Of a stretch of 15,943 nucleotides of DNA, positions 1-7,482 are shown piece by piece. This DNA is from JBQCEE01 sp051960575 (GTDB taxonomy: Bacteria; Actinomycetota; Actinomycetes; Mycobacteriales; Jatrophihabitantaceae). The position numbers were made by a program, and so were the translations under genes. Below the pieces are notes generated by a model that saw only the letters and a program-made list of their open reading frames with translations, did no database searches and was not told the DNA's origin. Numbering within the stretch: the first letter of the stretch is position 1; the number at the start of each line of letters is the position of its first letter. The DNA lies in the NCBI RefSeq assembly GCF_051960575.1, contig NZ_JBQCEE010000327.1:1-15943 (forward strand). The letters are read 5' to 3'.

Positions 1-182
1 CGGCCGCCGAGGGGGGGGCTATCTATGACACCCCCGGCGGCCTCGCCCCGGCGTTCGACGCTGGCCTCGCCGGCGTCGCCTTCCCCAACGAGAACACCGC
101 CGGCCACGACTTCGGCACCGCCGCCGCGGTCGTCGACCGCATCGACTACGACCAGCTCCGCTCCCTGACGAAGGACGCCTGA
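1..182 (+). CDS. HAD-superfamily hydrolase, C-terminal fragment
   Basis: This is the 3' end of a gene that starts before the window; codons begin at base 3 and it stops with TGA at 180-182. The 59 visible residues contain a stretch ending in YDTPGGLAPAFDAGL, which resembles the conserved HAD motif-IV region (EDTPAGLxAAxAAGM). It is followed by AGVAFPNENTAGHDFGTAA, which resembles the HAD C-terminus (vPNpxTxxxDfsxAdlv). HAD enzymes of this kind are usually cytoplasmic phosphatases acting on small sugar or polyol phosphates. The stop is 4 bp before the GTG of mysA, so it is very likely the preceding gene of the same operon. That would suit a sugar-phosphate role near a sedoheptulose-7-phosphate cyclase, but no phosphatase is needed in the accepted MAA pathway. 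Its substrate is unknown; the nucleophile motif (DxDxT/V) lies outside the window. Confidence 0.6.
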   Translation, partial: AAEGGAIYDTPGGLAPAFDAGLAGVAFPNENTAGHDFGTAAAVVDRIDYDQLRSLTKDA

Positions 183-186
183 CCCC

Positions 187-1422
187 GTGACCATCGCGAT
201 GAACGCCCAGCCCGCGCCCACCGTGACCGCCACCGACACCGAGTTCCGCGTCGAGGCCTACGAGAAGATCGACTACACGCTCACCTACGTCGACGGTGTC
301 TTCGACCCCCGCAACACCCAGCTCGCCGACAACTACCGCTCCTGGGGTCGCTGCCTGGCCGTCGTCGACGCGAACGTCCACGCGCTGTACGGCGAGCGCA
401 TGCAGGCCTACTTCGACCACCACGGCATCGCCCTCACCGTCGTCCCGGTGACGATCAAGGAGGTCGACAAGTCGCTGCGCACGCTCGAGCGCATCGTCGA
501 CGCCTTCGGCGAGTTCGGCCTCGTCCGCAAGGAGCCGGTGCTCGTCGTCGGCGGCGGCCTCGTCACCGACGTCGCGGGCTTCGCGTGCGCCAGCTACCGC
601 CGCTCGACCAACTACATCCGCATCCCGACCACCCTGATCGGCCTGATCGACGCGAGCGTGTCGATCAAGGTCGCCGTCAACCACGGCAAGTCGAAGAACC
701 GCCTCGGCGCGTACCACCACTCGAGCCAGGTGCTGCTCGACTTCTCGTTCCTCGAGACGTTGCCGATCGACCAGATCCGCAACGGCATGGCCGAGATCAT
801 CAAGATCGCGACGGTCGGGAACGCGGCGATCTTCACCGACCTCGAGAAGTACGGCGAGGACCTGCTGCAGACCCACTTCGGCTTCGTCGACGGCACGCCC
901 GAACTCCGCGAGATCGCGCACCGCGTCACCTACGACGCGATCCGCACGATGCTCGAGCTCGAGGTGCCGAACCTGCACGAGCTCGACCTCGACCGCGTCA
1001 TCGCGTTCGGCCACACGTGGAGCCCGACGCTCGAGCTCGCCCCCGAGCTGCCGTACTTCCACGGCCACGCGATCGCCGTCGACATGGCGTACTCGACGAC
1101 GATCGCCGAGCAGCGCGGCTTCATCAGCGAGGCCGACCGCGACCGCATCTTCTGGGTCATGAGCAAGCTCGGCCTGTCGCTCGACAGCCCGTACCTGACG
1201 CCGGAGCTCGTCACGAAGGCGACCGAGGCGATCCTGCAGACGCGCGACGGCCTGCTGCGCGCCGCGGTGCCCGACCCGATCGGACTGTGCACCTTCGTCA
1301 ACGACCTCACCGTGGACGAACTGGTGCAGCTGCTCGAGGTGCACAAGCGCAACTGCGCCACCGTGTACCCGCGCCGGGGCGAGGGGCTCGACATGTTCAT
1401 GTCCCCCGCCGACGCGCACTGA
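187..1422 (+). CDS. mysA: Sedoheptulose-7-phosphate cyclase, desmethyl-4-deoxygadusol synthase
   Basis: The 411-residue protein has the 3-dehydroquinate synthase fold. It should be the first committed enzyme of MAA synthesis, cyclising sedoheptulose 7-phosphate with NAD+ and a divalent metal to desmethyl-4-deoxygadusol. Visible motifs are the nucleotide-binding GGGLVTDVAGFACASYRR (about 122-139), RIPTTLIGLIDASVSIK (about 145-161), NHGKSKNRLGAYHHS, and the metal-ligand regions NGMAEIIK (E203), FGHTWSP (H276) and FHGHAIAVDM (H292). FHGHAI instead of HGE and the neighbouring mysB/C/D genes favour the desmethyl-4-deoxygadusol synthase type over 2-epi-5-epi-valiolone synthase (EEVS) or true dehydroquinate synthase. 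Length matches the family. The GTG at 187 is chosen because AAGGA at 171-175 precedes it by 11 bp; an in-frame ATG at 199 would shorten it by four residues. Sequence alone cannot fully exclude an EEVS-type product. Confidence 0.92.
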   Translation: MTIAMNAQPAPTVTATDTEFRVEAYEKIDYTLTYVDGVFDPRNTQLADNYRSWGRCLAVVDANVHALYGERMQAYFDHHGIALTVVPVTIKEVDKSLRTLERIVDAFGEFGLVRKEPVLVVGGGLVTDVAGFACASYRRSTNYIRIPTTLIGLIDASVSIKVAVNHGKSKNRLGAYHHSSQVLLDFSFLETLPIDQIRNGMAEIIKIATVGNAAIFTDLEKYGEDLLQTHFGFVDGTPELREIAHRVTYDAIRTMLELEVPNLHELDLDRVIAFGHTWSPTLELAPELPYFHGHAIAVDMAYSTTIAEQRGFISEADRDRIFWVMSKLGLSLDSPYLTPELVTKATEAILQTRDGLLRAAVPDPIGLCTFVNDLTVDELVQLLEVHKRNCATVYPRRGEGLDMFMSPADAH

Positions 1423-1427
1423 CGGCC

Positions 1428-2246
1428 GTGCCACCGCAGCTGTCACGCCGGCCGCGTCCGGTCACCCCGCTCGGCATCCTGACGGAGTTGCTGGACGACC
1501 TGGTCGGACGAGCCACGGCAGGCGCGTCCGACCAGGCGTTCGTCGACGACCTGCAGCGGGCGCACGCGCTCGCCGCCGGCATCGACGACTACGTCGAGCG
1601 GTGCACCTCGCCCGAGTCACCCGCGCTCGCCGAGCTCGCCCGGCGCACGCGGGCCGAGAACTGGGACGCCCGTTCGCCGGACGAGCCGTTCGTCGAGCAG
1701 GAGATGCTGTCCGGCCACGTCGAGGGACGCCTGCTGGCCATGCTCGTGCACGCGACCCGCGCCCGCCGGGTGCTCGAGATCGGCATGTTCACCGGCTACT
1801 CGGCACTCGCGATGGCCGAGGCGCTGCCCGCCGACGGCGAGGTCGTCGCCCTCGAACTCGACGCGTCGGTGGCCGCGTTCGCGCAGCGGTGCTTCGACGC
1901 CTCCCCCGCGGGTCGCCGCATCGACGTGCACGTCGGGCCGGCGCTCGAGACGCTGTGCTCGCTCGCGGCGTCCGGCGACCGGTTCGATCTCGTCTTCATC
2001 GACGCGGACAAGCCGAACTACATCGCCTACCTCGACGCGCTGCTCGAGAGCGACCTGCTGGCCCCGGGGACGCTGGTGTGCGTCGACAACACCCTCATGC
2101 AGGGCCTGCCGTGGGGCGCCGGACCGGCGACGGTGAACAGTGCGGCGATCGCCGCCTTCAACGAGCGTGTGTCGGCCGACCCGAGGCTCGAACAGGTGCT
2201 GGTGCCCGTGCGCGACGGGCTCACGATCATCCGCCGCGTCGGCTGA
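1428..2246 (+). CDS. mysB: SAM-dependent O-methyltransferase of the MAA pathway
   Basis: This 272-residue class I methyltransferase is of the caffeoyl-CoA/catechol O-methyltransferase type. In the MAA pathway it methylates desmethyl-4-deoxygadusol to 4-deoxygadusol. The SAM-binding motif I is VLEIGMFTGYSALAMAEALP (about 115-134). An acidic ribose-binding position follows at ALELDAS (about 141-147). The metal/catalytic region is DLVFIDADKPNY (about 187-198), followed by VDNTLMQG (about 219-226). An N-terminal helical stretch with SPESPALAELARRT is typical of this group. The GTG at 1428, 5 bp after the mysA stop, gives the expected family length; the reading frame stays open far upstream inside mysA but that part is not plausible protein. 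The tight spacing implies cotranscription and translational coupling with mysA. Confidence 0.9.
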   Translation: MPPQLSRRPRPVTPLGILTELLDDLVGRATAGASDQAFVDDLQRAHALAAGIDDYVERCTSPESPALAELARRTRAENWDARSPDEPFVEQEMLSGHVEGRLLAMLVHATRARRVLEIGMFTGYSALAMAEALPADGEVVALELDASVAAFAQRCFDASPAGRRIDVHVGPALETLCSLAASGDRFDLVFIDADKPNYIAYLDALLESDLLAPGTLVCVDNTLMQGLPWGAGPATVNSAAIAAFNERVSADPRLEQVLVPVRDGLTIIRRVG

Positions 2247-2271
2247 CGCGCGCGCTTCCTGGAGGTTCGCC

Positions 2272-3054
2272 ATGCACACCGAGGCCCATGAACCACTCGG
2301 CGTCACCGTCACCGGCCTGCCACTGACCGACATCGACGACAGCATCGTGGTCGAGCTGAAATGGCTGCTCGCCCGCCACGGTGTGGTCGTGCTGCCTGGC
2401 CAGGACATCGGCAACAACGAGTTCCTCGCGTTCCTGCGCGCCTTCGGCGACATCGTCTTCACGACCGGTGAGACACCGGTCGACGGCTTCCCCGACCTCA
2501 ACGTCATCAGCAACGTCGGACGCACCACGCCGCCACGCAGCGTCTTCCACACCGACACGAGCTACGTGCGGCGCCCGCCGACCTACACCGCGCTGCGCGC
2601 CGTCGAGGTGCCGCGGCAGGGCGGCGGCACCGTGTTCAGCAACCAGTACCGCGCGTACGACACGCTGCCGGACGACGTGCGCGAGCATCTGCGCGGCCGC
2701 ACGATCACCCATGTCGTGACCGGGCTCGAACTCGGCCCCGACGACGAGACCTCGGCCGAGCACCCGATCCTGCGCACGCACCCGATCTCGGGGCGCACCG
2801 CGCTGTACCTGTCCACCCCGGCGCGCTGCAAGCACATCAGCGGACTCGACGACGCCGAGGCGGCCGAGCTGGTGCAGCACCTGTTCGAGCACTCGACCCG
2901 CGAGGACAACCTCTTCGTGCACGCCTGGGCCCCGGGCGACGTCGTCATCTGGGACAACGGCTGCACGCTGCACCGCGGCGACCACTCGGCCGTCGTCGGT
3001 GACCGCGTCATGCACCGCGGGATGGTCGTCGGCTACGAGCCGGTCGTCGCGTGA
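2272..3054 (+). CDS. TauD/TfdA-family Fe(II)/2-oxoglutarate dioxygenase within the MAA operon
   Basis: The 260-residue protein has the TauD/TfdA layout. The iron ligands are H93 and D95 in SVFHTDTSYV plus a distal H234 in WDNGCTLHRGDH. A C-terminal DRVMHRG (R245, R249) matches the region where TauD binds 2-oxoglutarate and substrate. The N-terminal GVVVLPGQDIGNNEFLAFLRAFGD is also typical. The start is fixed by GGAGG at 2261-2265, six bases before the ATG, and the stop overlaps the mysC start (TGATG), so it is an integral operon member. Inference: it modifies an MAA intermediate or product by hydroxylation, decarboxylation or dealkylation. The characterised MAA oxygenase MysH (palythine formation) is described as phytanoyl-CoA-dioxygenase-like; I have not named this gene mysH because the visible motifs look like TauD. 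Family confidence is high; substrate is unknown. Confidence 0.85.
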   Translation: MHTEAHEPLGVTVTGLPLTDIDDSIVVELKWLLARHGVVVLPGQDIGNNEFLAFLRAFGDIVFTTGETPVDGFPDLNVISNVGRTTPPRSVFHTDTSYVRRPPTYTALRAVEVPRQGGGTVFSNQYRAYDTLPDDVREHLRGRTITHVVTGLELGPDDETSAEHPILRTHPISGRTALYLSTPARCKHISGLDDAEAAELVQHLFEHSTREDNLFVHAWAPGDVVIWDNGCTLHRGDHSAVVGDRVMHRGMVVGYEPVVA

Positions 3055-4412
3055 TGGCACGCGGTCGCGCGTCGCAGCAGCAGCGCCCCAACCGGTTGGC
3101 GATGGTGCCGAAGACCCTCGGTGTGCAGGCACTGTTGCTGGCCGCACTGCCCGCGAACGCCGCCGTCACCGCGCTGGCGCTCGCTCGGCGGGCGGTCGTC
3201 GGTGCCGCGCCGCGCGCGGTCGCCGACAACCCGCGCACGGTCCTGCTCAGCGGCGGCAAGATGACCAAGGCGCTGCAGCTGGCCCGCAGCTTCCACCGCG
3301 CCGGTCACCGCGTCGTGCTCGTCGAGGCGCCGAAGTACCGGTTCACCGGGCACCGCTTCAGCAACGCCGTCGACGCGTTCCACACGGTGCCGCCGCCGAC
3401 GGACCCCGGCTACGCGCAGGCGCTGCTCGAGATCGTGGTGCGCGAACGGGTCGACGTCTACGTGCCGGTCTGCAGCCCCGCGTCCAGCCGGTACGACGCG
3501 CTGGCCAAACCGCTGCTCGAACCGCACTGCGAGGTGCTGCACTGCGACGCCGACCAGATCGAACTGCTCGACGACAAGTACCGCTTCGCGACGACCGCCG
3601 CCTCGCTCGGCCTGCCGGTGCCCGACACGCACCTCGTGACCGATCCCGAACAGGTTGCGGGGTTCGACTTCGACGACTCCGCCGGGCACGCCGGACCGTA
3701 CATCCTCAAGAGCATCGCCTACGACCCCGTCCACCGGCTCGACCTCACCGAACTGGACGGCGCGGACACCGGGTTCGCCGCCGGGCGGGCGCGCAGCAAG
3801 CCGATCTCCGAGGCCAACCCGTGGATCCTGCAGGAGTTCGTCCGCGGCACCGAGTACTGCACGCACGGCACCGCCCGTGACGGCGAACTGACGGTCTGGT
3901 GCTGCTGCGAATCCTCGGCCTTCCAGCTGAACTACGAGATGGTCGACAAGCCGGCCATCGAGGAGTGGGTGCGCACCTTCGTCCGCGAGCTGAAGCTCAC
4001 CGGACAGGTGTCGTTCGACTTCCTCGAGACCCCCGACGGCCAGGTGCGGGCGATCGAGTGCAATCCGCGCACGCACTCGGCGATCACCATGTTCTACAAC
4101 CACCCCGGGCTGGCCGCGGCGTACCTCGACGAGGACGCCGCGCCGGTCGTGCCGTTGCCGGACAGCCGGCCTACGTACTGGCTCTACTGGGAACTGTGGC
4201 GGTTGCTGCGGCACCCGCGCACCGTCCGCGAGCGGCTGCGCGTCATCGCGCGCGGTAAGGACGCGATCTTCGACCTCGACGACCCGCTGCCGTTCCTGCT
4301 CGTGCACCACCTGCAGATCCCCTCGCTGCTGCTGCACAACCTGCGGCACCTCAAGGACTGGATCCGTGTCGACGTGAACATCGGCAAGCTCGTCGAGCCG
4401 GCGGGCGACTGA
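3054..4412 (+). CDS. mysC: ATP-grasp ligase forming mycosporine-glycine
   Basis: This 452-residue ATP-grasp protein should activate 4-deoxygadusol by phosphorylation and attach glycine, giving mycosporine-glycine. Conserved features are LLSGGKMTKALQLARSF (about 64-80), FTGHRFSNAVD (about 97-107), DDKYRFAT (about 173-180), the nucleotide-binding YILKS and WILQEFVRGTEYC (about 257-269), and the metal-binding pair GQVSFDFLE (about 317-325) and AIECNPRTHS (about 333-342). Residues about 20-50 form a hydrophobic stretch ahead of the catalytic core that could be a membrane-association helix; to my knowledge cyanobacterial MysC proteins also carry a hydrophobic N-terminus. The ATG at 3054 overlaps the preceding TGA by one base. 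A GTG one codon upstream (3051) is a less likely start. The C-terminal 80 residues beyond the grasp core have no motif I can name. Confidence 0.92.
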   Translation: MARGRASQQQRPNRLAMVPKTLGVQALLLAALPANAAVTALALARRAVVGAAPRAVADNPRTVLLSGGKMTKALQLARSFHRAGHRVVLVEAPKYRFTGHRFSNAVDAFHTVPPPTDPGYAQALLEIVVRERVDVYVPVCSPASSRYDALAKPLLEPHCEVLHCDADQIELLDDKYRFATTAASLGLPVPDTHLVTDPEQVAGFDFDDSAGHAGPYILKSIAYDPVHRLDLTELDGADTGFAAGRARSKPISEANPWILQEFVRGTEYCTHGTARDGELTVWCCCESSAFQLNYEMVDKPAIEEWVRTFVRELKLTGQVSFDFLETPDGQVRAIECNPRTHSAITMFYNHPGLAAAYLDEDAAPVVPLPDSRPTYWLYWELWRLLRHPRTVRERLRVIARGKDAIFDLDDPLPFLLVHHLQIPSLLLHNLRHLKDWIRVDVNIGKLVEPAGD

Positions 4413-5440
4413 TGCTGCGGGTGCTGCACCTGGCCGGGTCGGCCGTCGACGACTTCCACGCCGACCTGTCGCGGCTCTACGCGAGCGACTGCCTGACCGC
4501 GACGCACGACCCGTCGCGGTACGAACCGCTCGTCGCGTACGTGACCCCCGACGCGAAGTGGCGCTTCCTGGCCGACCTCTCGCAGGACGCGATCGCGGAC
4601 GCCGCGCCGCTCGATCTCGCCGCGGCGGTCGAGCACATCGGACGCACCGCGCCGGACGTGATGGTGCCGCAGATGTTCTGCCTGCCCGGCATGACGCACT
4701 ACCGGTCGCTGTTCGACCTGCTCGGCATCCCGTACGTCGGCAACACCCCGGACGTCATGGCGGCGGGGGCGCACAAGGGCCGGGCCAAGGCGCTCGTCGC
4801 GGCGGCGGGTGTGCGGACGCCGGAGTCGCAGCTGCTGCGCCGCGGCGACGTGGCGACCCTCGCCCCGCCCGTCGTCGTCAAGCCCGCGGACGTCGACAAC
4901 TCCGTCGGGCTCACGTTCGTGCGCGATGCGGACGACCTGCCCGCGGCGCTCGAGGCCGCGTTCGCGCACGCGGACGAGGTGCTCGTCGAGCGCTACGTCG
5001 AGCTCGGTCGCGAGGTGCGGTGCGGCGTGCTCGAACGCGACGGCGAGCTCGTCGCCCTGCCGCTCGAGGAGTACGACGTCGACGCCGACCGCAAGCCGGT
5101 GCGCGACCAGGCCGACAAGCTCCGTCGCGCCGACGACGGCGAGCTCGCGCTCGTCGCCAAGGACGCCGCGCACGCCTGGATCGTCGCCCCGGACGATCCG
5201 ATCACCGCCGCGGTGCAGGCTTCCGCTCGCGCGGCGCATGTGGCGATGGGGTGCCGGCACTACAGCCTGTTCGACTTCCGCGTCGACCCGTCCGGACGAC
5301 CGTGGTTCCTCGAGGCCGGGCTCTACTGCTCGTTCGCGAAGCAGAGCGTCATCACGATGATGGCCGCCGCTGCCGGGATCGAGCTCGCCGACCTGTTCGC
5401 CGGCGCCATCGCGCAGGCGTTGCACGGCATGCGCCGCTGA
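4412..5440 (+). CDS. mysD: D-Ala-D-Ala ligase-like ATP-grasp enzyme adding the second amino acid of MAAs
   Basis: This 342-residue protein belongs to the D-Ala-D-Ala ligase branch of ATP-grasp enzymes. In MAA clusters MysD condenses mycosporine-glycine with serine or threonine (sometimes others) to give shinorine- or porphyra-334-type imines. Visible motifs are QMFCLPGMTHYRSLFDLLG (about 87-105) and GIPYVGNTPDVMAAGAHKGR, the ATP-binding VVVKPADVDNSVGLTFV (about 154-170) and VERYVELGREVRCGV (about 192-206). The metal site is YSLFDFRVDPSGRPWFLEAG (about 284-303), continuing LYCSF, in place of the EVNTxPG of true Ddl. The ATG at 4412 overlaps the mysC stop by one base (TGATG). A true D-Ala-D-Ala ligase is unlikely given the context and this changed motif. 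Amino acid choice cannot be read from the sequence. No NRPS-like mysE is present. Confidence 0.9.
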   Translation: MLRVLHLAGSAVDDFHADLSRLYASDCLTATHDPSRYEPLVAYVTPDAKWRFLADLSQDAIADAAPLDLAAAVEHIGRTAPDVMVPQMFCLPGMTHYRSLFDLLGIPYVGNTPDVMAAGAHKGRAKALVAAAGVRTPESQLLRRGDVATLAPPVVVKPADVDNSVGLTFVRDADDLPAALEAAFAHADEVLVERYVELGREVRCGVLERDGELVALPLEEYDVDADRKPVRDQADKLRRADDGELALVAKDAAHAWIVAPDDPITAAVQASARAAHVAMGCRHYSLFDFRVDPSGRPWFLEAGLYCSFAKQSVITMMAAAAGIELADLFAGAIAQALHGMRR

Positions 5441-5444
5441 CTGC

Positions 5445-6362
5445 TCACTCGTGCGCCCGTGCTCTGGCGAATGCGTGCCGGGCGGCGAGGGTCGCGACGC
5501 CGGCCAGGACGATGCCGACCAGGTTGATCGCCAGTTGAGCCAGTGAACGCCACATCTCGCCCCATTGGCCGAGCACGCCCGCTACTGCCGCGTTACCGGC
5601 CGCCGGGATCGTCGTCACGGAGATGAACACCCCGACCAGCGCGGCAGACTTGCTCGACATCAGCGAGAGCATGCCGGCCGTCCCGGCCACCAGTGCGGTG
5701 ATCAGCGAGAACCAGCCCGGGTGATAGATGAACTCGGTTTCCCGGTGAGCGCCGGTGACATCCTGCGGGCTGATCAGGCCGGCCACCCGAGCGAGCGCGG
5801 ACAGCAACGCCGTCACCACGAGCGCCGCCGGGAAGCCGACGAACAGGGCCGCAGCAGCCCGGCGGGCGATCCCCGCCTGCCGCCGCAGCAGCGCGACCGA
5901 CAGCGCGGCCAGCGGGCCGAACTCAGGGCCGACGACCATCGCACCGACGATGGTGATCTGCGAATCGGTGACCACACCGATCGCGGCGAGCAATGTCGCG
6001 AGCACCATGAACGCCAGGAAGGTGGCGGTCAGCGTCGAGTCCTCACCGGTCCGCTCGACCAGTTCCGTCCAGATCAGCGCGTCCGCGCCCTCGCCCGGCG
6101 CGTCCTCCTCCGCCCTGTCGACGAGCGTGCCCACCGCCGTGTCGAGCGGCTCGAGCGACGCCATGCCGCTGTCGAAGACATCGAGCGCCCGGAGCGCGTC
6201 GAAGACCTTCTCCCCCGACTCGCGCGCGAGGTCGGCAGTGATCTCGACACCGTCCGACGTCTCTCCGGCACGTCGGATCGCGACGACGCCGGCCTGCGCG
6301 CGAAGACTCTCCAGCACCGCCTCCGCGTTCGGCTCCGAGCAGACGACTCGCAAGTGCAGCAT
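5445..6362 (-). CDS. DUF389 integral membrane protein
   Basis: This protein of about 305 residues matches the DUF389 family: a soluble N-terminal domain beginning MLHLRVVCSEP (typical DUF389 opening), then a membrane domain from about residue 113. The family signature is visible as SQITIVGAMVVGPEFGPLAA (about 135-154). I count about six hydrophobic segments, including LVVTALLSALARVAGLI (about 181-197), a pair around 218-250 and a last one around 276-294. The biochemical function of the family is not established. The ATG at 6362 is preferred because it gives the canonical N-terminus; a GTG at 6365 lies better spaced from GAAGGG, and another GTG at 6401 would add 13 residues. It converges on mysD with only 4 bp between stop codons, so it is probably unrelated to MAA synthesis. 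Confidence 0.85.
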   Translation of the reverse strand: MLHLRVVCSEPNAEAVLESLRAQAGVVAIRRAGETSDGVEITADLARESGEKVFDALRALDVFDSGMASLEPLDTAVGTLVDRAEEDAPGEGADALIWTELVERTGEDSTLTATFLAFMVLATLLAAIGVVTDSQITIVGAMVVGPEFGPLAALSVALLRRQAGIARRAAAALFVGFPAALVVTALLSALARVAGLISPQDVTGAHRETEFIYHPGWFSLITALVAGTAGMLSLMSSKSAALVGVFISVTTIPAAGNAAVAGVLGQWGEMWRSLAQLAINLVGIVLAGVATLAARHAFARARAHE

Positions 6363-6479
6363 CACGCGGGCACGACCCTTCAGCGGCGATGGCAGCGGCA
6401 CTCATGACGCTGATCCATGCCCGCAGTCTGTCCGACAACACGACCACGCGCCGCCGCAACCCGCGGTCGCGAGTCCCGT

Positions 6480-7481
6480 TCACCGCGGGTCTGTCACCGT
6501 GATGACGACCTTGCCGGTGTTCGACCCGTCCACGACTGCACGGTGGGCCGCGGCGACGTCGGCCAGGCCGTACTCGGTGTCGTCGACGAGTGGGGTCAGT
6601 TGGGACGCGTCCGCAAGTTCGGCGACCCTCCGCAGGATCTCACCGTGGTGGGCTCGTCCCTCGCCGCTCAGGAGCGGCAGCAGGGTGAAGACGCCGGAGT
6701 AGGACGCGCCGCGGAAGCTCAACGGCGCGAGGTTGTGGGTTCCCCAGCCGAGGATGCTGACCACTCGGCCGGTGTAGCGACGCACGGCAAGGAATGAATC
6801 GTCCAGGGTCTGGCCGCCGCCGGTATCGAGCACGACGTCGAAGCCGGTGCCCCCGGTTGCGGCGCGCACGTAGTCCTCGACGGGCGTCGCTGTGCGGTCG
6901 ATCGGCTCGGCGCCGAGCGCCCGGATGGTGGTCAGGCTCCGGTGCGACCCGGTCGCGAACACGGTGGCGCCGGCGGCGCGCGCCAGCTGGATCGCGATGT
7001 GTCCCACGCCGCCGGCGCCGCCGTGGACGAGCACCCGGTCGTCCGGCCCGACGTGGGCGCGGTCGATCAGCGCCTCCCAGGCGGTGATCGCCACGAGTGG
7101 TAGGGCGGCCGCCTGCCGCGGCGCGAGTGTGCGCGGTGCCGGGGCGAGCAGTTCGGCGTCGACGATGGCGTATTCGGCCAGTGATCCAGCGACGCCCCCG
7201 ATTCCGCCGGTCATGCCGTACACCGCGTCGCCGATCGCGAAGTCGCCCGCGTTCGGCCCGAGGGCGGCGACAGTGCCGGCCAGGTCGATGCCGAGCACGG
7301 CCGGTGGGTGGACCTGCGCGTGTGCGGCCGCGCCGGCAGCGATCTTGATGTCCAGCGGGTTGACGCCGCTCGCGGTGACTCGCACGAGCACCTCACCGGG
7401 GCCTGGGACCGGTCGGGGCAGGGCGCGCGGCACCGGGGTGGCGCCGAAGCGTTCGAGCACCATTGCTCGCATGGTGTCCAT
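6480..7481 (-). CDS. Zinc-independent quinone oxidoreductase-like MDR enzyme
   Basis: This 333-residue medium-chain dehydrogenase/reductase is of the quinone reductase (zeta-crystallin) type, expected to use NADPH to reduce quinones or activated alkenes in the cytoplasm. The N-terminal GroES-like domain reads VRVTASGVNPLDIKIAAG (about 34-51); the zinc-binding Cys of alcohol dehydrogenases is absent and N-P-L-D takes its place. The nucleotide-binding motif is VLVHGGAGGVGHIAIQLARA (about 150-169). The ATG at 7481 has GGAGG (minus strand, 7494-7490) eight bases upstream. It lies one base after the stop of the upstream MFS exporter gene, so the two form an operon. A role in detoxifying a quinone-like or electrophilic substrate together with the exporter is inference. 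Confidence 0.88.
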   Translation of the reverse strand: MDTMRAMVLERFGATPVPRALPRPVPGPGEVLVRVTASGVNPLDIKIAAGAAAHAQVHPPAVLGIDLAGTVAALGPNAGDFAIGDAVYGMTGGIGGVAGSLAEYAIVDAELLAPAPRTLAPRQAAALPLVAITAWEALIDRAHVGPDDRVLVHGGAGGVGHIAIQLARAAGATVFATGSHRSLTTIRALGAEPIDRTATPVEDYVRAATGGTGFDVVLDTGGGQTLDDSFLAVRRYTGRVVSILGWGTHNLAPLSFRGASYSGVFTLLPLLSGEGRAHHGEILRRVAELADASQLTPLVDDTEYGLADVAAAHRAVVDGSNTGKVVITVTDPR

Positions 7482-7482
7482 G

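Noticed and set aside
585..1427. Long upstream extension of mysB
   Set aside because: The open frame inside mysA encodes low-complexity Arg/Pro sequence; the methyltransferase starts at about 1428.
19..1446. 475-codon minus-strand ORF opposite mysA
   Set aside because: It is antisense to an unmistakable MysA; its arginine/valine/glycine-rich product is the usual mirror of a GC-rich gene.
4412..5440. True D-alanine-D-alanine ligase (ddl)
   Set aside because: It is locked into the mys operon and lacks the EVNTxPG motif, having FLEAGLYC instead; MysD fits better.
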